This document shows, piece by piece, positions 1-12,620 of a stretch of 64,000 nt of DNA. Every line of letters begins with the position of its first letter. Position 1 is the first letter of the stretch. Position numbers and translations under genes: made by a program. The notes under the pieces were generated by a model that ran no database searches, was not told the DNA's origin, and saw only the letters and a list, made by a program, of their open reading frames with translations. Source of the stretch: Onchocerca volvulus (taxonomy: Eukaryota > Nematoda > Chromadorea > Rhabditida > Onchocercidae); assembly GCA_000499405.2 (NCBI GenBank), contig HG738138.1:14013208-14077207 (forward strand), in the 5' to 3' direction.

Positions 1-3000
1 AAGAAGTATAAAATGCAATTTCGGCGTGTATTTTTGATCAAATGCTTTGCTTCCGAGCAACATTTCTGAATAGTTTCTATTGTGACGATAGCTCGATGTG
101 GAAAGGTTACATTATGTTTGTTTCAAGGAAAAATGCCCTGATGTGGAAAAATAGATTGAAATGGCGAGTATACCAAGAGAGAGAAAGGGAGAGGTAGAAG
201 AATCATTCTCAGATAAAAAAACATTTCTGTCGATAACTAAAATTTTTTTCTTACAAAAATTTATAGAAATTTAGCGCTTGATAGTTTGTAAAAAGATACA
301 AAAGTTGAGAGATGAGCGGCTGGTATGTTACATCGTTTGTTCTGAATCCATTTCCAATTGACAACTATCCAGGAAATTTGGAGTTATGTCACTCGCCTGA
401 TCTAAAGTGCTACTGATGCCAGTTCAGAGCTGCCTGCTGATAGCAAGCAATGTCATAGCTGTTTTAATTCAAAAGATATTTTGTGGATGATATTGTTGTT
501 GTTTATTGTATAATCCTTAGTGAATTAATGATAGATTAATGTAAAGTTCTTCTGGAAATGAGACAATTTTTTTTTTTTTTTCAGGTTAATGTTGAAAATT
601 TATAATCCCTGAACTTGAAATAACCTAAATTGTCAATTTCAATTAAATGAAATTACTTTATCATTTATACCGAAATTAAAAATGATTACGTTTTCTAGTA
701 TACTTTTGCTAGTAGTATGAGAGTCGCAGTGAACGATTCGAACCAAATTGATGATTGTGTGGTTTCATAATGTAAACATCATCCATGCTAGCTAGAAAAA
801 TTTGACCATGAAGAGAAAATTTGCATTCATTGATTTATGCTATTTCGTAAATTTTTCGGCTTTTCGTTAGTCTCACTTTTATCAATTACCTTTATCAGGC
901 GCATCTTACTTTCAATTGATTTTACAATGAGTTTACAGCACAGCATTTCACCAGTCATTGGTATAATTTGAATTAAACAGTATGAAAGTTAAACATGCAC
1001 TCGGATAGCTTCTCTGGAGTTTCATTTGTTCCCATCTATTAGCAAGCATTCGATCATTTCCTTTCGTAATAAGATGAATCAGCGAAATCGTCAGCTGCAT
1101 TTTGTACTGATTTATATATTTTCCGGTACTTTGTAACATGCTCGATTGGAAATATATGTCTCTGTTTGTTTGTACATTTATTTTTTAGAATAATATGATA
1201 TGTAAAGTTCCTAGAATCAATAAATTATGATATCATAATGCAACAAAGTGTAGCTTTTTTCTGCTTAATTTTTTCCCTAATTTGTAATATTTTCGGTGAT
1301 GCATGATGCGTCAAACTTTTGTGGTTAAGAAAAAAGAATAAATGTTCCAGTAATAGCCATCTTCTGCAATATAATCTTGATAACTGTGGATGAACGTAAA
1401 CTTTATATAAGCACGCATTCTTAGACATCAGTAATTCAATAAATCGCTTACACTTACTTATTATCATGGATTCTGTCTAATTAGTTGTAAATAGGAATGT
1501 TTGAAATGTCAAATACAACTCGATGATTTCGAAAGAAGAGGAGCACCAAAGGATTTAAAAGGAGAGGATTTCGTTGTGATCAGTTCAGTTCCAATTCACA
1601 TTCCAGAATGGTTCAACGGTAGCAGGAGCGATAATTCGACGGTCCAACGGCATGAGTGACAGTGCACCAGAATTCGTAGTTCCAGTAGATAGACAGTTCT
1701 GTAGAAGCACAAGTAGCAATAGTAGTGGAATGACAGTCACAAAGGAAAGCCGGACAAAGCAATGAGCATTTCAAATGAGTATATTACTGTGTTCATTTGG
1801 TTCCTACTACTATATAAGTGCGATATTGTCTACAACACCGCATAGGGCCAACAAAGGCTATTGTAAACGTAGCAACGAACGAAGGCTATCGTCGCATAGC
1901 GACTAATAGAGACCAGCGAAAGCTATTGTCGATTGTACAATATCGTGTGAGACTGATTGAGGCTATTGTCTATAATATAAAACCAGGAAAGGTTATTGTC
2001 GACGTAGCGGAATCACAGCACCAAGAAGATGCAAGTCAAGCTGTAAACAGAGAGATCGTTTCAGTAATTCCTCCATTTTTCTTATGAATTTAGCAATGAT
2101 ATCAAGACTTGAGACAGGAAAGGCCTATAATTGCTTGAGGTCATTGATCCTATTTTCGAAAATCCATTTGTCTTCAGATTATTACCACACGTCTTATTTT
2201 GTATCGTTTTCCACTTCTTCAACGCTTTTTGATAATCTTAAGGTTTACTGAGAAGAAATTTTAGAGGACTAGAAGTTAGTAAATGATAAATAATATTTCA
2301 AATTCATGATTGGTGATAGCATTTCACTGTTTGATGACAGATGAAATAATGAAGTGTATCATGAAATGGCTCATTTATATCGTATAAATCGTAATCAGAA
2401 GTAGTTGGCAGAGAGGTATGCAATCTGTGTCATATTTCGAAATGTTTATTGCAGAATAATTTCTTTTTTTTTTAGGAAAATGGTGCGATTTGATAATATA
2501 AAATCCAGCCGAAACCATTTCGATAAATTATACTGCTAAGAACATTGACTACCGTAATATGTACCTGTTACCTAAGGTATTTCTTTCATGTTTTAGATTC
2601 TTCTCATTGTAATTTTCCCTGCACTCATCTTATATGAAATGGATTTAATAAGTGAATAAAGACAGTATTTCAAAACTTGTTTTATATTTTATCAAAAATA
2701 ATTGAATGCTATGAAAAGGAAAGAATCACCCAAACTATCGAAATTTCCGCAGAAAAGTGTGGAGTATTTATTAGTTGTTATAGTCATTTAACTCGTAAAC
2801 AAGCCACAGTTTTTGCAAATAATTGATTACTACGAAAATACAAAACGGCACTTTCCTCGTTTTTCACCAGACATCTGTTGTTGCCGTAACATTGCCAGTG
2901 TTTGCTGCCACCATGCAGTGAAAAACTTATTCTTCAGAAAGCTGAACTAATTTGATTTCAGTACGACAACTACTACATACAAAATACATGCCCATGCTTC

Positions 3001-4502
3001 CAAACAATAACCAATAAGATCGGATTTGGAAAATCACGGAAACAATTTTTGGGAGGATGAAACTATGTCATTAATGCTAATCCTAATTCACTATAATGTG
3101 AAACATAATTATCCACCTGTTTCAAGTTTTGGAATCTTCCTATTCCAATTCTTGTTAAAGCGTAAACATTGATGTTGATTCACGGAATCTAAGCGGTCAC
3201 CAAATGAATGATTCCTTCCTCTCTATTATAATATCAATTTAATGATGACAATGCCATGAGAAAGGAGGAAGCTTTCGTCATTTTCAGTCAAACTGATGGC
3301 TGGAGCTAGTTAAGGAGATAGAAATAATTCTGTACGATGTGAAAAACTATTATATTATTAATTGATGGTAAATCATAGGAAATTTTTGAAACAAATTGAA
3401 GTCGCCCTTTCCTTAAATTAATGAAACTTCAACGCAAATGAGTCCAAACTTTTAATTTCTGCTATGCATTTTGTCATTGGATCTTTAAATTTGCAAAAGT
3501 TTATACACAAACTTCGGGAGAATTTTTAATAATTAAAATCAGCTTTAAACGATCTACCTATTGCTTCAACTGATATGCAAATACTCAATTTTCAATTTAA
3601 TAATTAAAAAAAAAATGAATAATGCTCACATTTTGTTTTAAATCAGCGTACTTATTCCGACCTCGTAATCCGGCATTACTGATTACTAATAATTGAAGTG
3701 ACTGATCATCACAATTAGTTCTTTCCTAACATATTCAAAGAAACGGAGGAAAAAGCGTTAAATAAAGGTAAGAATTATTTAGTATCAGCAAAGTTTCTAT
3801 TACACAATTAGAATTGTTTTTTTTTTTTTAGTTTCAGTTTTACAAAATAACAAAAGGAACTATTCTTTTGATTCCTTTTATTATAATAAAACTTATGCAT
3901 TTAATTGAAGAGCATTGATTATGATGCATATTTCTTTTCTAAGCAACACATATTTTCCTTAAATATTGGATGAGAAATGCAATTTCGAAACACAATGCTT
4001 CCAATTCAATTCAATCCATTTCAATGGAAATTTCGCAGATAGAGAATAAAACAATTCGCATATAAATGTTTTCAAAATTTGCAGCACAAGTCAAAGCTCT
4101 CAACTCGGCAACAACTGGTACATTTCCGCCAGAATGGAATTTAAAAACCAGCTGATTCCTCATAATTTTTCATCGGGCTGTAGAAGGGCAGAGTTAGAAT
4201 ATTGTACAACGAAAATTCTTTAGAAATAGCACATGGTTCTGGGAAAGGACTTTAATGATATGGAAAGTTAACAGAAATTCATAAACTGTACTTCGTGCGC
4301 AATGGGATCACGCCGAGATTTTTCGAACTATAAATTTCTCGGTGATTTGGTTAAATGCAAACGATACATTTATATTATCGATTTGAGCGACTGTTAAATG
4401 CTTAAATATTGCTATATTCAGTGAAATATTTAAAAAATCAATCGGTTAATACTTTGATTCAGAATCGACTGCTTTTCATTTAGTTTGGAATCGAATTAAA
4501 CG
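1..4502. other. Gene-poor AT-rich stretch
   Basis: I see no exon chain with convincing splice sites here. The short minus-strand reading frames near 948-1139 and 1225-1467 lack recognisable motifs and lie in low-complexity DNA. The only distinct block is 1540-2090, which is less AT-rich and holds the degenerate repeat listed separately. Much of 2100-4500 is A/T runs. Confidence 0.5.
1818..2030 (+). repeat. Degenerate short tandem repeat built on GCTATTGTC
   Basis: The motif (A/G)AAGGCTATTGTCGA or a close variant recurs at about 1852, 1880, 1918, 1959 and 1987, spaced 28-42 nt apart and separated by diverged sequence. A TATA-like ACTATATAAG sits just upstream at about 1809. The block also keeps an 89-codon frame open on the plus strand, but the peptide is itself repetitive (AIVNVA, AIVYNI, VIVDVA), so I read the open frame as a by-product of the repeat. 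It could be the remnant of a retroelement terminal repeat. Confidence 0.4.
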
Positions 4503-7500
4503 ATGAATATCAAAAAAGGAATTGCTTTTCTGTTCATCATAGCCTCTTCGTCCTATGCAATGGTATTAAATTCATTTCAAACTAATATTACCAACTTATG
4601 TTAATAATAGTTGATAATTCTTTCAAACAGTATGAATCACTTGAGTAGAAAATAACCAATTACACAATAAGATGTGTAATTGGCTATTCTTGACGAAAGT
4701 TAGAAACTGGAAAAAGAAAGAGATCCAGAAAGTTTGCTATTGATAACTTTAAATGATAGTTTATAAAGCAGAATTAACCAATGGCAACAGTTGACATAAC
4801 TTCAGCGTGCTTTGCATCAACGTCCTTTCTTTTTTTAACGTATAAATAATAATAATTATTTTTTTTTTTGAGCCAAAAAGTTACTATTCATCAAGAACAA
4901 CAATCTCGGGACCGTTATGTTCATTAGTGCATTGGATCTACGAAAAAATATTCGGTTTACAATGGATTCAGCCGATGAGGATGGTAATGCTTATCAAAAA
5001 TTCCATTAACATCTGAGTTGTTAGCATGTTAATTTATTCAAATGAGTAATTTTCTTTTGGAAATTTATTCTTGTGTTGAGACAGACGTCAACAGTTTTAT
5101 ATACGGTCAAAATATAGTGCTCTTTAAGTTTTTGTAAATTGACGTTTTCACCTGTAACCCTTCTTCCATCAGTCATAAATGTACTATTTAGAAGCGCTTC
5201 ATAAGGAGCATCAAAGATGTAAGTTAACTTCATAAAGCCAAGCCTTTTGTTATTTTTAGGCAGTAAAAAAACATCAAAACTGCCAAAAGAAAAAAAAGAA
5301 AGAAATAGAGCATTAATTCAGTATTCGCTACTAGAATATATGCATTCAGAACTCTTGCATAGAACTAGATAAAAATACGTTGATTTGGCTATGAATTCAT
5401 TCAATTAGAAAATGCTATGAAATTATGTAAAAAAAACAGAATCCAAGAGAATAGAAACAATTATAAGTGGTTTTCTAGAAAGATGTAGCAATAAACGGTT
5501 CGAACACAGAGAAATTAAAAATTTGAAATTTTTTCGAAAAATAAGCCACATCATCGTGCTAATGAGTTAAGATATGTTCTGAACCATTTTCTCGACAGAA
5601 TGACACATTCACACTGATTTTTTAGCATTTCTGTTGTCAAATCTAACCCTGCATTACTTTAGTCGTGGATACCGAAATCATCTACAAGCTCGTCTACATC
5701 AATTTTTTCAACAAGAGCGACTTCAGCACGTTCGCCAACAACTACAGTCACAATTGAATCTTCTTCAACAACTTCTCCAACATTTCCAATAACAACTGAG
5801 CCTTCTTCAACAATTCCTGCAATAAAACCCTTTTCTTCACAAAACTGTTCTTGTTTCAAGTTGTTCTATCAAAGAGCTGTTACAACTTCCCCAACAGCAA
5901 CAGTAACAACTGAATCTTCTTCAACACCTCCAACATCTACAGTAACAATTGAATCTACTTCAACAATTTCTCCAACAATTACATTAGCAACCGAATCTTC
6001 TTCAGCGATTTCTCCAACAACCACAGTAGCAACTGAATCTTCTTCAACAACTACAGTAACAACTGAGCCTTCTTCAACAATTCCTGCAATAAAACCCTTT
6101 TCTTTACAAAACTGTTCTTGTTTCAAGTTGTTAAACCAAAGAGCTGTTACAACTTTTCCAACATCAACAGTAACAATTGAATCTTCTTCAACAACTTCTC
6201 CAACAACAACAGTAACAGCTGAATCTTCGTCAGCAACCTCTCCAACAACAATAGCAATGACTATATCTTCTTCAACAACTTCTCCAACATCTACAATAAC
6301 AACTGAATCATCTTCAATAACTTCTCCAACAAAAACTGTAACAAGTGAATCTTCAAAAACAACACCAATAACTGAATCTTCAGCAACCTTTCCAACAACA
6401 ATAGCAATGACTAAATCTTCTTCAACAACTTCTCCAACATCTACAATAACAACTGAATCATCTTCAATAACTTCTCCAACAAAAACTGTAACAAGTGAAT
6501 CTTCAAAAACAACACCAATAACTGAATCTTCAGCAACCTCTCCAACAACAATAGCAATGACTAAATCTTCTTCAACAACTTCTCCAACATCTACAGTAAA
6601 AACTGAATTTTCTTCAACAGTTTCTCCAACATCTACAGTAGCAACTGAATCTTCTTCAACAACCACAGTAATAACTGAATCTCCCTCAATAACTTCTCCA
6701 AAATCTAGAATAACAACTGAATCTCCTTCAACAACCTCTTCAACAATTACAGTAACAACTGAAAAATCTCCAACAACTAGAGTAACAACTGAATCCTCTT
6801 CAACAACTTCTCCAACATCTACAGTAACAACTGAATTTTCAACAACTCTGGCATCTGCAGTAGCAACTGAATCTTCTTCAACGATTTCTCCAACAAGTAC
6901 AGTAACAACTGAATCTTCAACAATTTCCACAACATCTACAGTAAAAACTGATTCTTCTCCAACAACTCCAACATCTACAGTTACAACTGAATCTCCAACA
7001 ACTTCTCCAAAATCTACAGTAGCAACTGAATCTTCCCCAACAACTACAGTAACAGCTGAAAAATCTCCAACAACTACAGTAGCAACTGAATCTTCTTCAA
7101 CAATTTCTCCAACAAGTACATTAACAACTGAATCCTCTTCAACAACTTCTCCAACATCTACAGTAACAACTGAATTTTTAACAACTCTGACATCTACAGT
7201 AGCAACTGAATCTTCTTCAAAAATTTCCACAACAACTACACTAACAACTGATTCTTCTTCAACAGCTTTTCCAAAATCTACAGTAGCAACTGAATCTCCT
7301 CCAACAACTTCTCCAAAATCTACAGTAGCAACTGAGTCTCCCTCAACAATTACAGTAACAACTGAAAAATCTCCAACAACTACAGTAACAACTGAATCTC
7401 CCTCAACAACTACAGTAATAACTGAAAAATCTCCAACAACTACAGTAGCAACTGAATCTTCTTCAACAACTTCTCCAAAATCTACAGAAGCAACTGAATC

Positions 7501-7972
7501 TCCCTCAACAACTACAGTAACAACTGAAAAATCTCCAACAACTACAGCAGCAACTGAAGCTTCTTCAACAATTTCTCCAACAAGCACAGTAACAACTGAA
7601 TCCTCTTCAACAACTTCTCCAACAACAACTGTAACAAGTGAATCTTCTTCAACAACCACAGTAACGACTGAATCTTCTCCAACAACAACAGCAAAAACTA
7701 AATCTTCTTCAACAACTCCAACACCTGCAGTAACTGAATCTTCAACAATTTCTCCAACATCTACAGTAACAACTGAGTCTTCTTCAAGAACTACTCCGAC
7801 AACAACAGCAGCAACTAAATCTTTAACAACTTCTCCAACAACTACAGTAACAATCGGATTTTCTTCAACAACTTCTGCAACAACAAAAGCCTCTTCAACA
7901 ACTTCAGATCTTGCACGAATTCTTCAACAATTAAGTCTTTTAATACGTGATCTTCAGACTTCTTTACATTAA
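4503..7972 (+). CDS. Secreted Thr/Ser-rich mucin-like repeat protein
   Basis: Simplest model: exon 1 is 4503-4562 and exon 2 is 5663-7972, both in phase 0. Exon 1 encodes a start and a hydrophobic signal-peptide-like segment (MNIKKGIAFLFIIASSSYAM) and ends at a GTATTA donor. Exon 2 follows a TTACTTTAG acceptor and is open for about 770 codons to TAA at 7970-7972; no in-frame ATG opens it, so an upstream exon is required. Nearly all of exon 2 is Thr, Ser, Pro, Val and Glu in a roughly 14-residue unit (TTESSSTTSPTSTV and variants), the expected look of a heavily O-glycosylated mucin domain. Two cysteine-bearing inserts (QNCSC, about 5840 and 6108) interrupt the array. The C-terminus (DLARILQQLSLLIRDLQTSLH, split here only by length) is a non-repetitive amphipathic helix. 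A surface-coat or secretory role is inference. The exon 1 link is untested. Confidence 0.5.
4881..4983 (+). other. Orphan exon-like segment, faint GH18 chitinase C-terminal resemblance
   Basis: After a poly-T tract and an AG at 4879-4880 there is an open segment that ends at a G|GTAATG donor (4984). It reads LLFIKNNNLGTVMFISALDL then RKNIRFTMDSADED. The pattern K-x-N-N-L-G-x-V-M-F-x-x-A-L-D-L resembles the last strand of glycoside hydrolase family 18 domains (GLGGxMxWALDLDD), but the tryptophan is missing. It lies between the two mucin exons, yet its phase-1 donor does not fit the phase-0 mucin exon. It could be an alternative exon, a remnant, or chance. Confidence 0.2.
5021..5233 (-). other. 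Unassigned minus-strand open frame
   Basis: A 70-codon frame starting MKLTYIFDAPYEALL has balanced, protein-like composition, unlike the AT-driven frames around it, and lies inside the predicted mucin intron on the opposite strand. I recognise no family, and I see no good acceptor or donor. It may be a remnant exon. Confidence 0.15.
5735..7900 (+). repeat. 42-nt coding minisatellite with higher-order 150-nt duplication
   Basis: The array consists of roughly 42-nt units coding TTESSSTTSPT(S/T)TV. Within it, 6231-6380 and 6381-6530 are almost identical 150-nt copies (starting at CAGCAACC), and a third start of the same unit lies at 6531. The cysteine-bearing segment near 5794-5890 is repeated 267 nt later near 6061-6157. 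All periods are multiples of three, so the frame survives expansion and contraction. Confidence 0.85.
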
Positions 7973-10716
7973 CTTTTTCAACAGCTACAATTTTTCTTCA
8001 CCTCCCCCAGCCACAAAAGTCTCTTTTTCATCAATTTCTTCAACTCCAACAAAACCACGAAAAAATGGCCTCTTGTTTAAAAAAATTTCTACAGCAGCAA
8101 CAACTTGTGCAATGAGACCGATAACAGCAAGCGATTGCTTCTTCAGTCTTCAGTCCTCGAACAAATCCTTCGTAGTTTTTACAACGCAATAGCAATTTCT
8201 TCTCTAACTGCTTTAACAACTCATGATGAATTCCTGATCTTTTCCAACATCTACACTTGCAGTTTCATCCTCATTAATAGAAATTATATACTACAATGGA
8301 AGAAGTATTTTGTGGAAAAATATTCGTGCAAAAATTTCATCGACATGCGAATTTTGATCGAATATGAAATTAAAGTGAAATTGTTAAACGCCTGTTTGCT
8401 TGGATATCTTTTTATTTAAAAATTTTAGCTTATGAAATTGAAGCAAGACAATAAAAATTGATGCAATAAATGATAATGACTAACATTTTGATTATATAAT
8501 TGCAATGTTAAGATTTCCTTTTCATAAGTTTTATTTCAGAAGTAGTTTGAGTCAGTATTTTTAACACAATGGTTTCATTCAATATCAAAACACCCCAGCA
8601 TATATATTTGGTGCAAAATTCTGGCTATTACCAATAGGTTTACTAAAAATCCATCAATTAGAAATATGCTATAATATTATAGTTTTTGGGCACAGAAGCA
8701 AAACCTTAACAAGAACAAGAAAGCTTTCTGATATTCTATGCTTCGGTCGAATTTTTCAGTTATGTAAAAGTTTTTACTTGTGCGAGAAAATCGCAGAAGG
8801 CTTTAAATTAATAAACTGTGAAAGATATTTGAGAAAATTTTCTGCAAAAGTTGCTTAAATTCATACATATCGAACACTTGCAGTATTGATAAACAATTCT
8901 ACATAGCACAAATGTTCCATGTGGCATCTTGATACATAACAGCCAGGCCGATTGGCCAAACTAACTTTTTGCGATTCCTAAATTGCGGTGTACAGCTTTT
9001 CTGCTGAGCTTTTCCTTCGATTTTACTGCAACATTCAGAACAAAATAGTTTAGATGATTTTCATTTTCATAAGATCGATGAAAATACATTTCGTCAGAAA
9101 AATGTTCTTATTTCAAAATTTTTAATTTTAAGATTATGCTAATAAGATATTTTGCTTCAGAAAAAGTCAATAAGTAGTGAAGAATCGTCAATTTAAAGAT
9201 ATTGTTCTAAATGAACCGAATTAATGATAACAACAAAATAAAATTAAATAACATAAACTGTCGCTTTTTTATGTCATCTTCCATCTTGGAACACATCATT
9301 TAAAATAACGGTGGTATCAGTTCTTTCACTCTGGTTCCTTATTTTGATAGTTGGAGTTAGATCATTTTTCAACATATTTTATCGTTCCTGACAATCATGG
9401 AAGAGGTTAAGAGGTGATGCATGTATCGGGAATCGGTGCATTTGCATATTCAGACAGTTTATATGATCAAAATCATATAGTGGAAACCCATCTTCTACGA
9501 CATGCCATTTAATTGATCAATGGATAGCTATTCAATATTATATGGTTGCTCTGAATTTCATCTATTATTCCACTCAAATCTTAATGTCAGTTTCAAATTT
9601 CAACAAATACGTTCCGTAATTCGCCGAACGTTATACAACTTTCACTTTCCCATCGAAATGGCGTCTTGCATTTAGATTTATAATGACACACTATTAAAAT
9701 TGAATCGTTATCATAACTAAACAAAAAAAAAAAGAATGTCTACCACAAATGGAGCTACTAAAAAAGAAGAAATCCAGAAATGGCAAATGAGCGAATTCAT
9801 TATGTTTGAAATCGATGGAATGTTAGCAGAACTTGGTGATGCCTTTATTGCATGATCATGATTGTGAAAATTTCCTTGATCAGCATAATCATTGACGATA
9901 AACAGTAACTGTTCTTGATTTCTTTGATGAAAGTAAAGGCGAGATAACGATGAGTTGAGAAGGATTAGAATCAAAAAGAAGAATTGAATTTCTTCTAATC
10001 ATAATAATTATAACTTTATGAATGTCAATGGAAAAAAATCTTCCGGAGATGCTACAAAGATTTTCAGAAGTAAAGCTGACATCTACTTATTTTTATTTTT
10101 ATTTTTTTTTTTGCTGTAAAAGAAATACTAAAGCAATAAATCAGTTCCTCTCAGTTTCTCAATAATTATTATTATTCAAATTCATAGCTACCGACTTTTC
10201 ACATGAAAGTGGAAGAAAAAAAAGTAGATATGGCGCTTATACTTCACCACGTATTTTATAAGTCTGTTTGAAATTTCACGCACGCATTCATAAATCTGTA
10301 TTTGTAATATTCAAATTATAAGAATATATGGTGCATACTAATGTTGCTTTTATTTGCTTTTTTTCTAGGAGAAGCGTAGAATCAATCTTACAATTCATTC
10401 AATCATTTGATGTAAATTTTTTAATGTCATCGTTAATTTTATATACTTCAATGATATTAACTTGAGTGTAAATTCAGATTAGTAGAAAAATTAATTTTTA
10501 TGCGGTAATGTCATCAACGAGTTGTCAGTTCTGCGACAAGCATAAATGATTTGAAATAGTGAAAAGTTACCGGGAGATTGCTCAATACCACTTCAAAAAC
10601 TAATTATCAATTGAAAAATAATACAATAGCAGTTCATAAATACCAAATCTTTTTTCCTTGGATAATAATTTGAAGAAATCAGAGAATCCTAGCATAATCC
10701 ATCCTTTTTCTTTTCT
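7973..10716. other. Spacer with a decayed repeat tail and one tiny ORF
   Basis: From 7975 to about 8260 the DNA still looks like mucin repeat (TCTTCAAC and CCAACA motifs) but in shifted frames with stops, suggesting a decayed 3' part of the array. At 9736-9855 a 39-codon plus-strand ORF (MSTTNGATKKEEIQKWQMSE...) has balanced composition and an in-frame stop upstream; I cannot support it as a gene. Nothing else is evident. The mucin gene and the convergent NRF-6-like gene both end into this spacer. Confidence 0.4.
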
Positions 10717-12585
10717 TCATAGCTCGTCGAACTTTTTCCAGCCATTGATAATCGGATGATTTTGTTCCACTGCTTGCATCTCTGATGACATTTGTTTTTG
10801 AAGTGATTTCTCCCGAAATTTATCCAAGAATATCATCTCCAGATTGCTTGCTGGCAGTTCAAACAAAACGCTTAACCAATAAGCAAAGAACCACGAAAGG
10901 ATGCAACACGGTAACGTGAAGACGAAGAACTGAAAGAAACTTCCCTTTCCCCATCACATAAGATGCGAAGCATTGATGAAAGATAATATAAAAACAAAAA
11001 AAGAATTCAACAAAATCTCTCATGTGATGTCAATAATCCTCGATAAAGTTTATGAATTTTTAATAGTCACCGTATGAGTAATACTCGAGAAGCTAAATGC
11101 ATTGACACCCATGCATAGCATATATAACAACACAGTTAAATGGGTTAAATATGTGCAATAAGTAAGTCGACCCAACGGTTTCCATATTGGAAGTGACATG
11201 AAATCGTTTATTGGTCCTGGAATTGAACTTTGATTAGTCAAAATTCATATGCTTGTATATGAAAGGCAGGAGCTAATCAACATTATCGTCGGTTAATTTG
11301 AGTTCAAAATAAAGAAACGATTTAATGATATCATATGCTGTTATGATCTAAGAAATCTCGGGAGTAGGTGACACACAACGAAAACAAATTATCCCATCAT
11401 ACGCTTACCTCCGTAATTGTAAAAACAGGCGATTGTGATATAAGCGAGGGCTAAACTCCATGCAAGTTTACTAAATGCAGAATAGAAAGCTCGCAAGGAT
11501 AAATTCATCACGATATCATAGCCTATCCAATCTCTTAATGACATTATCAACAATAGACCGAATATTACCGAAATAATCCAGCAAATGATATTTGTTGGCT
11601 GAAAACTTGAAATTCGATGCAGCAATCGGTCAAATGTCACCGTATCACACCATTTGAATTCAGTAATAATGAAATTCGATAATTTTTCTTAAGAAGTACT
11701 TGGAAAAGAACACAGAAAAAGCAAATTAGAAGAAATGTGCTGATAAAATAACTATTAGAAGATAAATGGTAGTGCGTGAGGAAAAAGGAGTAGAAATTAA
11801 ATGGAACTAATCGACCGATCGAATTTTCTATGGTATTCACTAACTGAATTTCCAAAAATAACTTGCTATTCATCTTTGCTTTTCGCAATTAGTTATCAAT
11901 GACTGAAAAAAGAGATAAATTTTGATATAAAACGACTTTTGATATGTGAAGAGTTTTCCTTGTTTGGAACAAGTAGCCAACTAGAATGCCCACGATGTAA
12001 ACTTGGCATCGGATCCATGGTGCTTGATATATCAAAAGCGAATAAAATCTGAAATAATGGAAAATAATGAAGTTAAGTGTCACTGTCGTCAGCACTATGT
12101 TATTAAGTTGACGTAATTTATTGGAATTGTTTAAGATCTTAATTTTTATGCTTGCAATTCAATTCATTTTCAGTTTGCAAGGATATTTCCGATATTAATG
12201 CACTACTTGGCTAAGCAGACTGTTTAATATCTGAGTTAGTTCATGCATGTAGTGAGGTTTATACTTGTTTAAACCAAAATTGTTGAATTAAAGAATCCTA
12301 AAATTCTCTTGTTTTATATTTCCAGTGATTTGAAACGAACTTGTATGAACCCATTCTTGGGTCCATGACACCCATAAAGAAATCCGTTGGTGGGAAGTAT
12401 CCCTTGTACACTGTCACCAGATTTGCAACAGTGGAAAACATTATCAGTAGTCCAGCTATAATATATCCAAGCATAGGTTTCAAAGCCAATGGTATCAGCA
12501 GTACTGGTGCGAAAATATGAAGTTGAAAATCAGTTGCCAGATACCAAGACACCAAATAGCACTGAACAACATATATATATTCAAT

Positions 12586-12620
<35 letters not shown>

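Noticed and set aside
720..810. Possible tRNA T-loop (GGTTCGAATCG on the minus strand)
   Set aside because: No acceptor stem, D-arm or anticodon arm can be formed around it.
5869..7659. 596-codon minus-strand open frame rich in Val, Glu and Asp
   Set aside because: It is the antisense of the Thr/Ser repeat array; the sense strand has a splice acceptor, a longer frame and a signal-peptide exon.
8105..8419. 104-codon plus-strand frame after the mucin gene
   Set aside because: It starts inside the decayed repeat tail and runs into AT-rich DNA without motifs or splice sites.
11637..11888. 83-codon minus-strand frame between NRF-6-like exons
   Set aside because: It falls in the intron between 11937 and 11598; the neighbouring exons join in phase without it and continue the acyltransferase domain.
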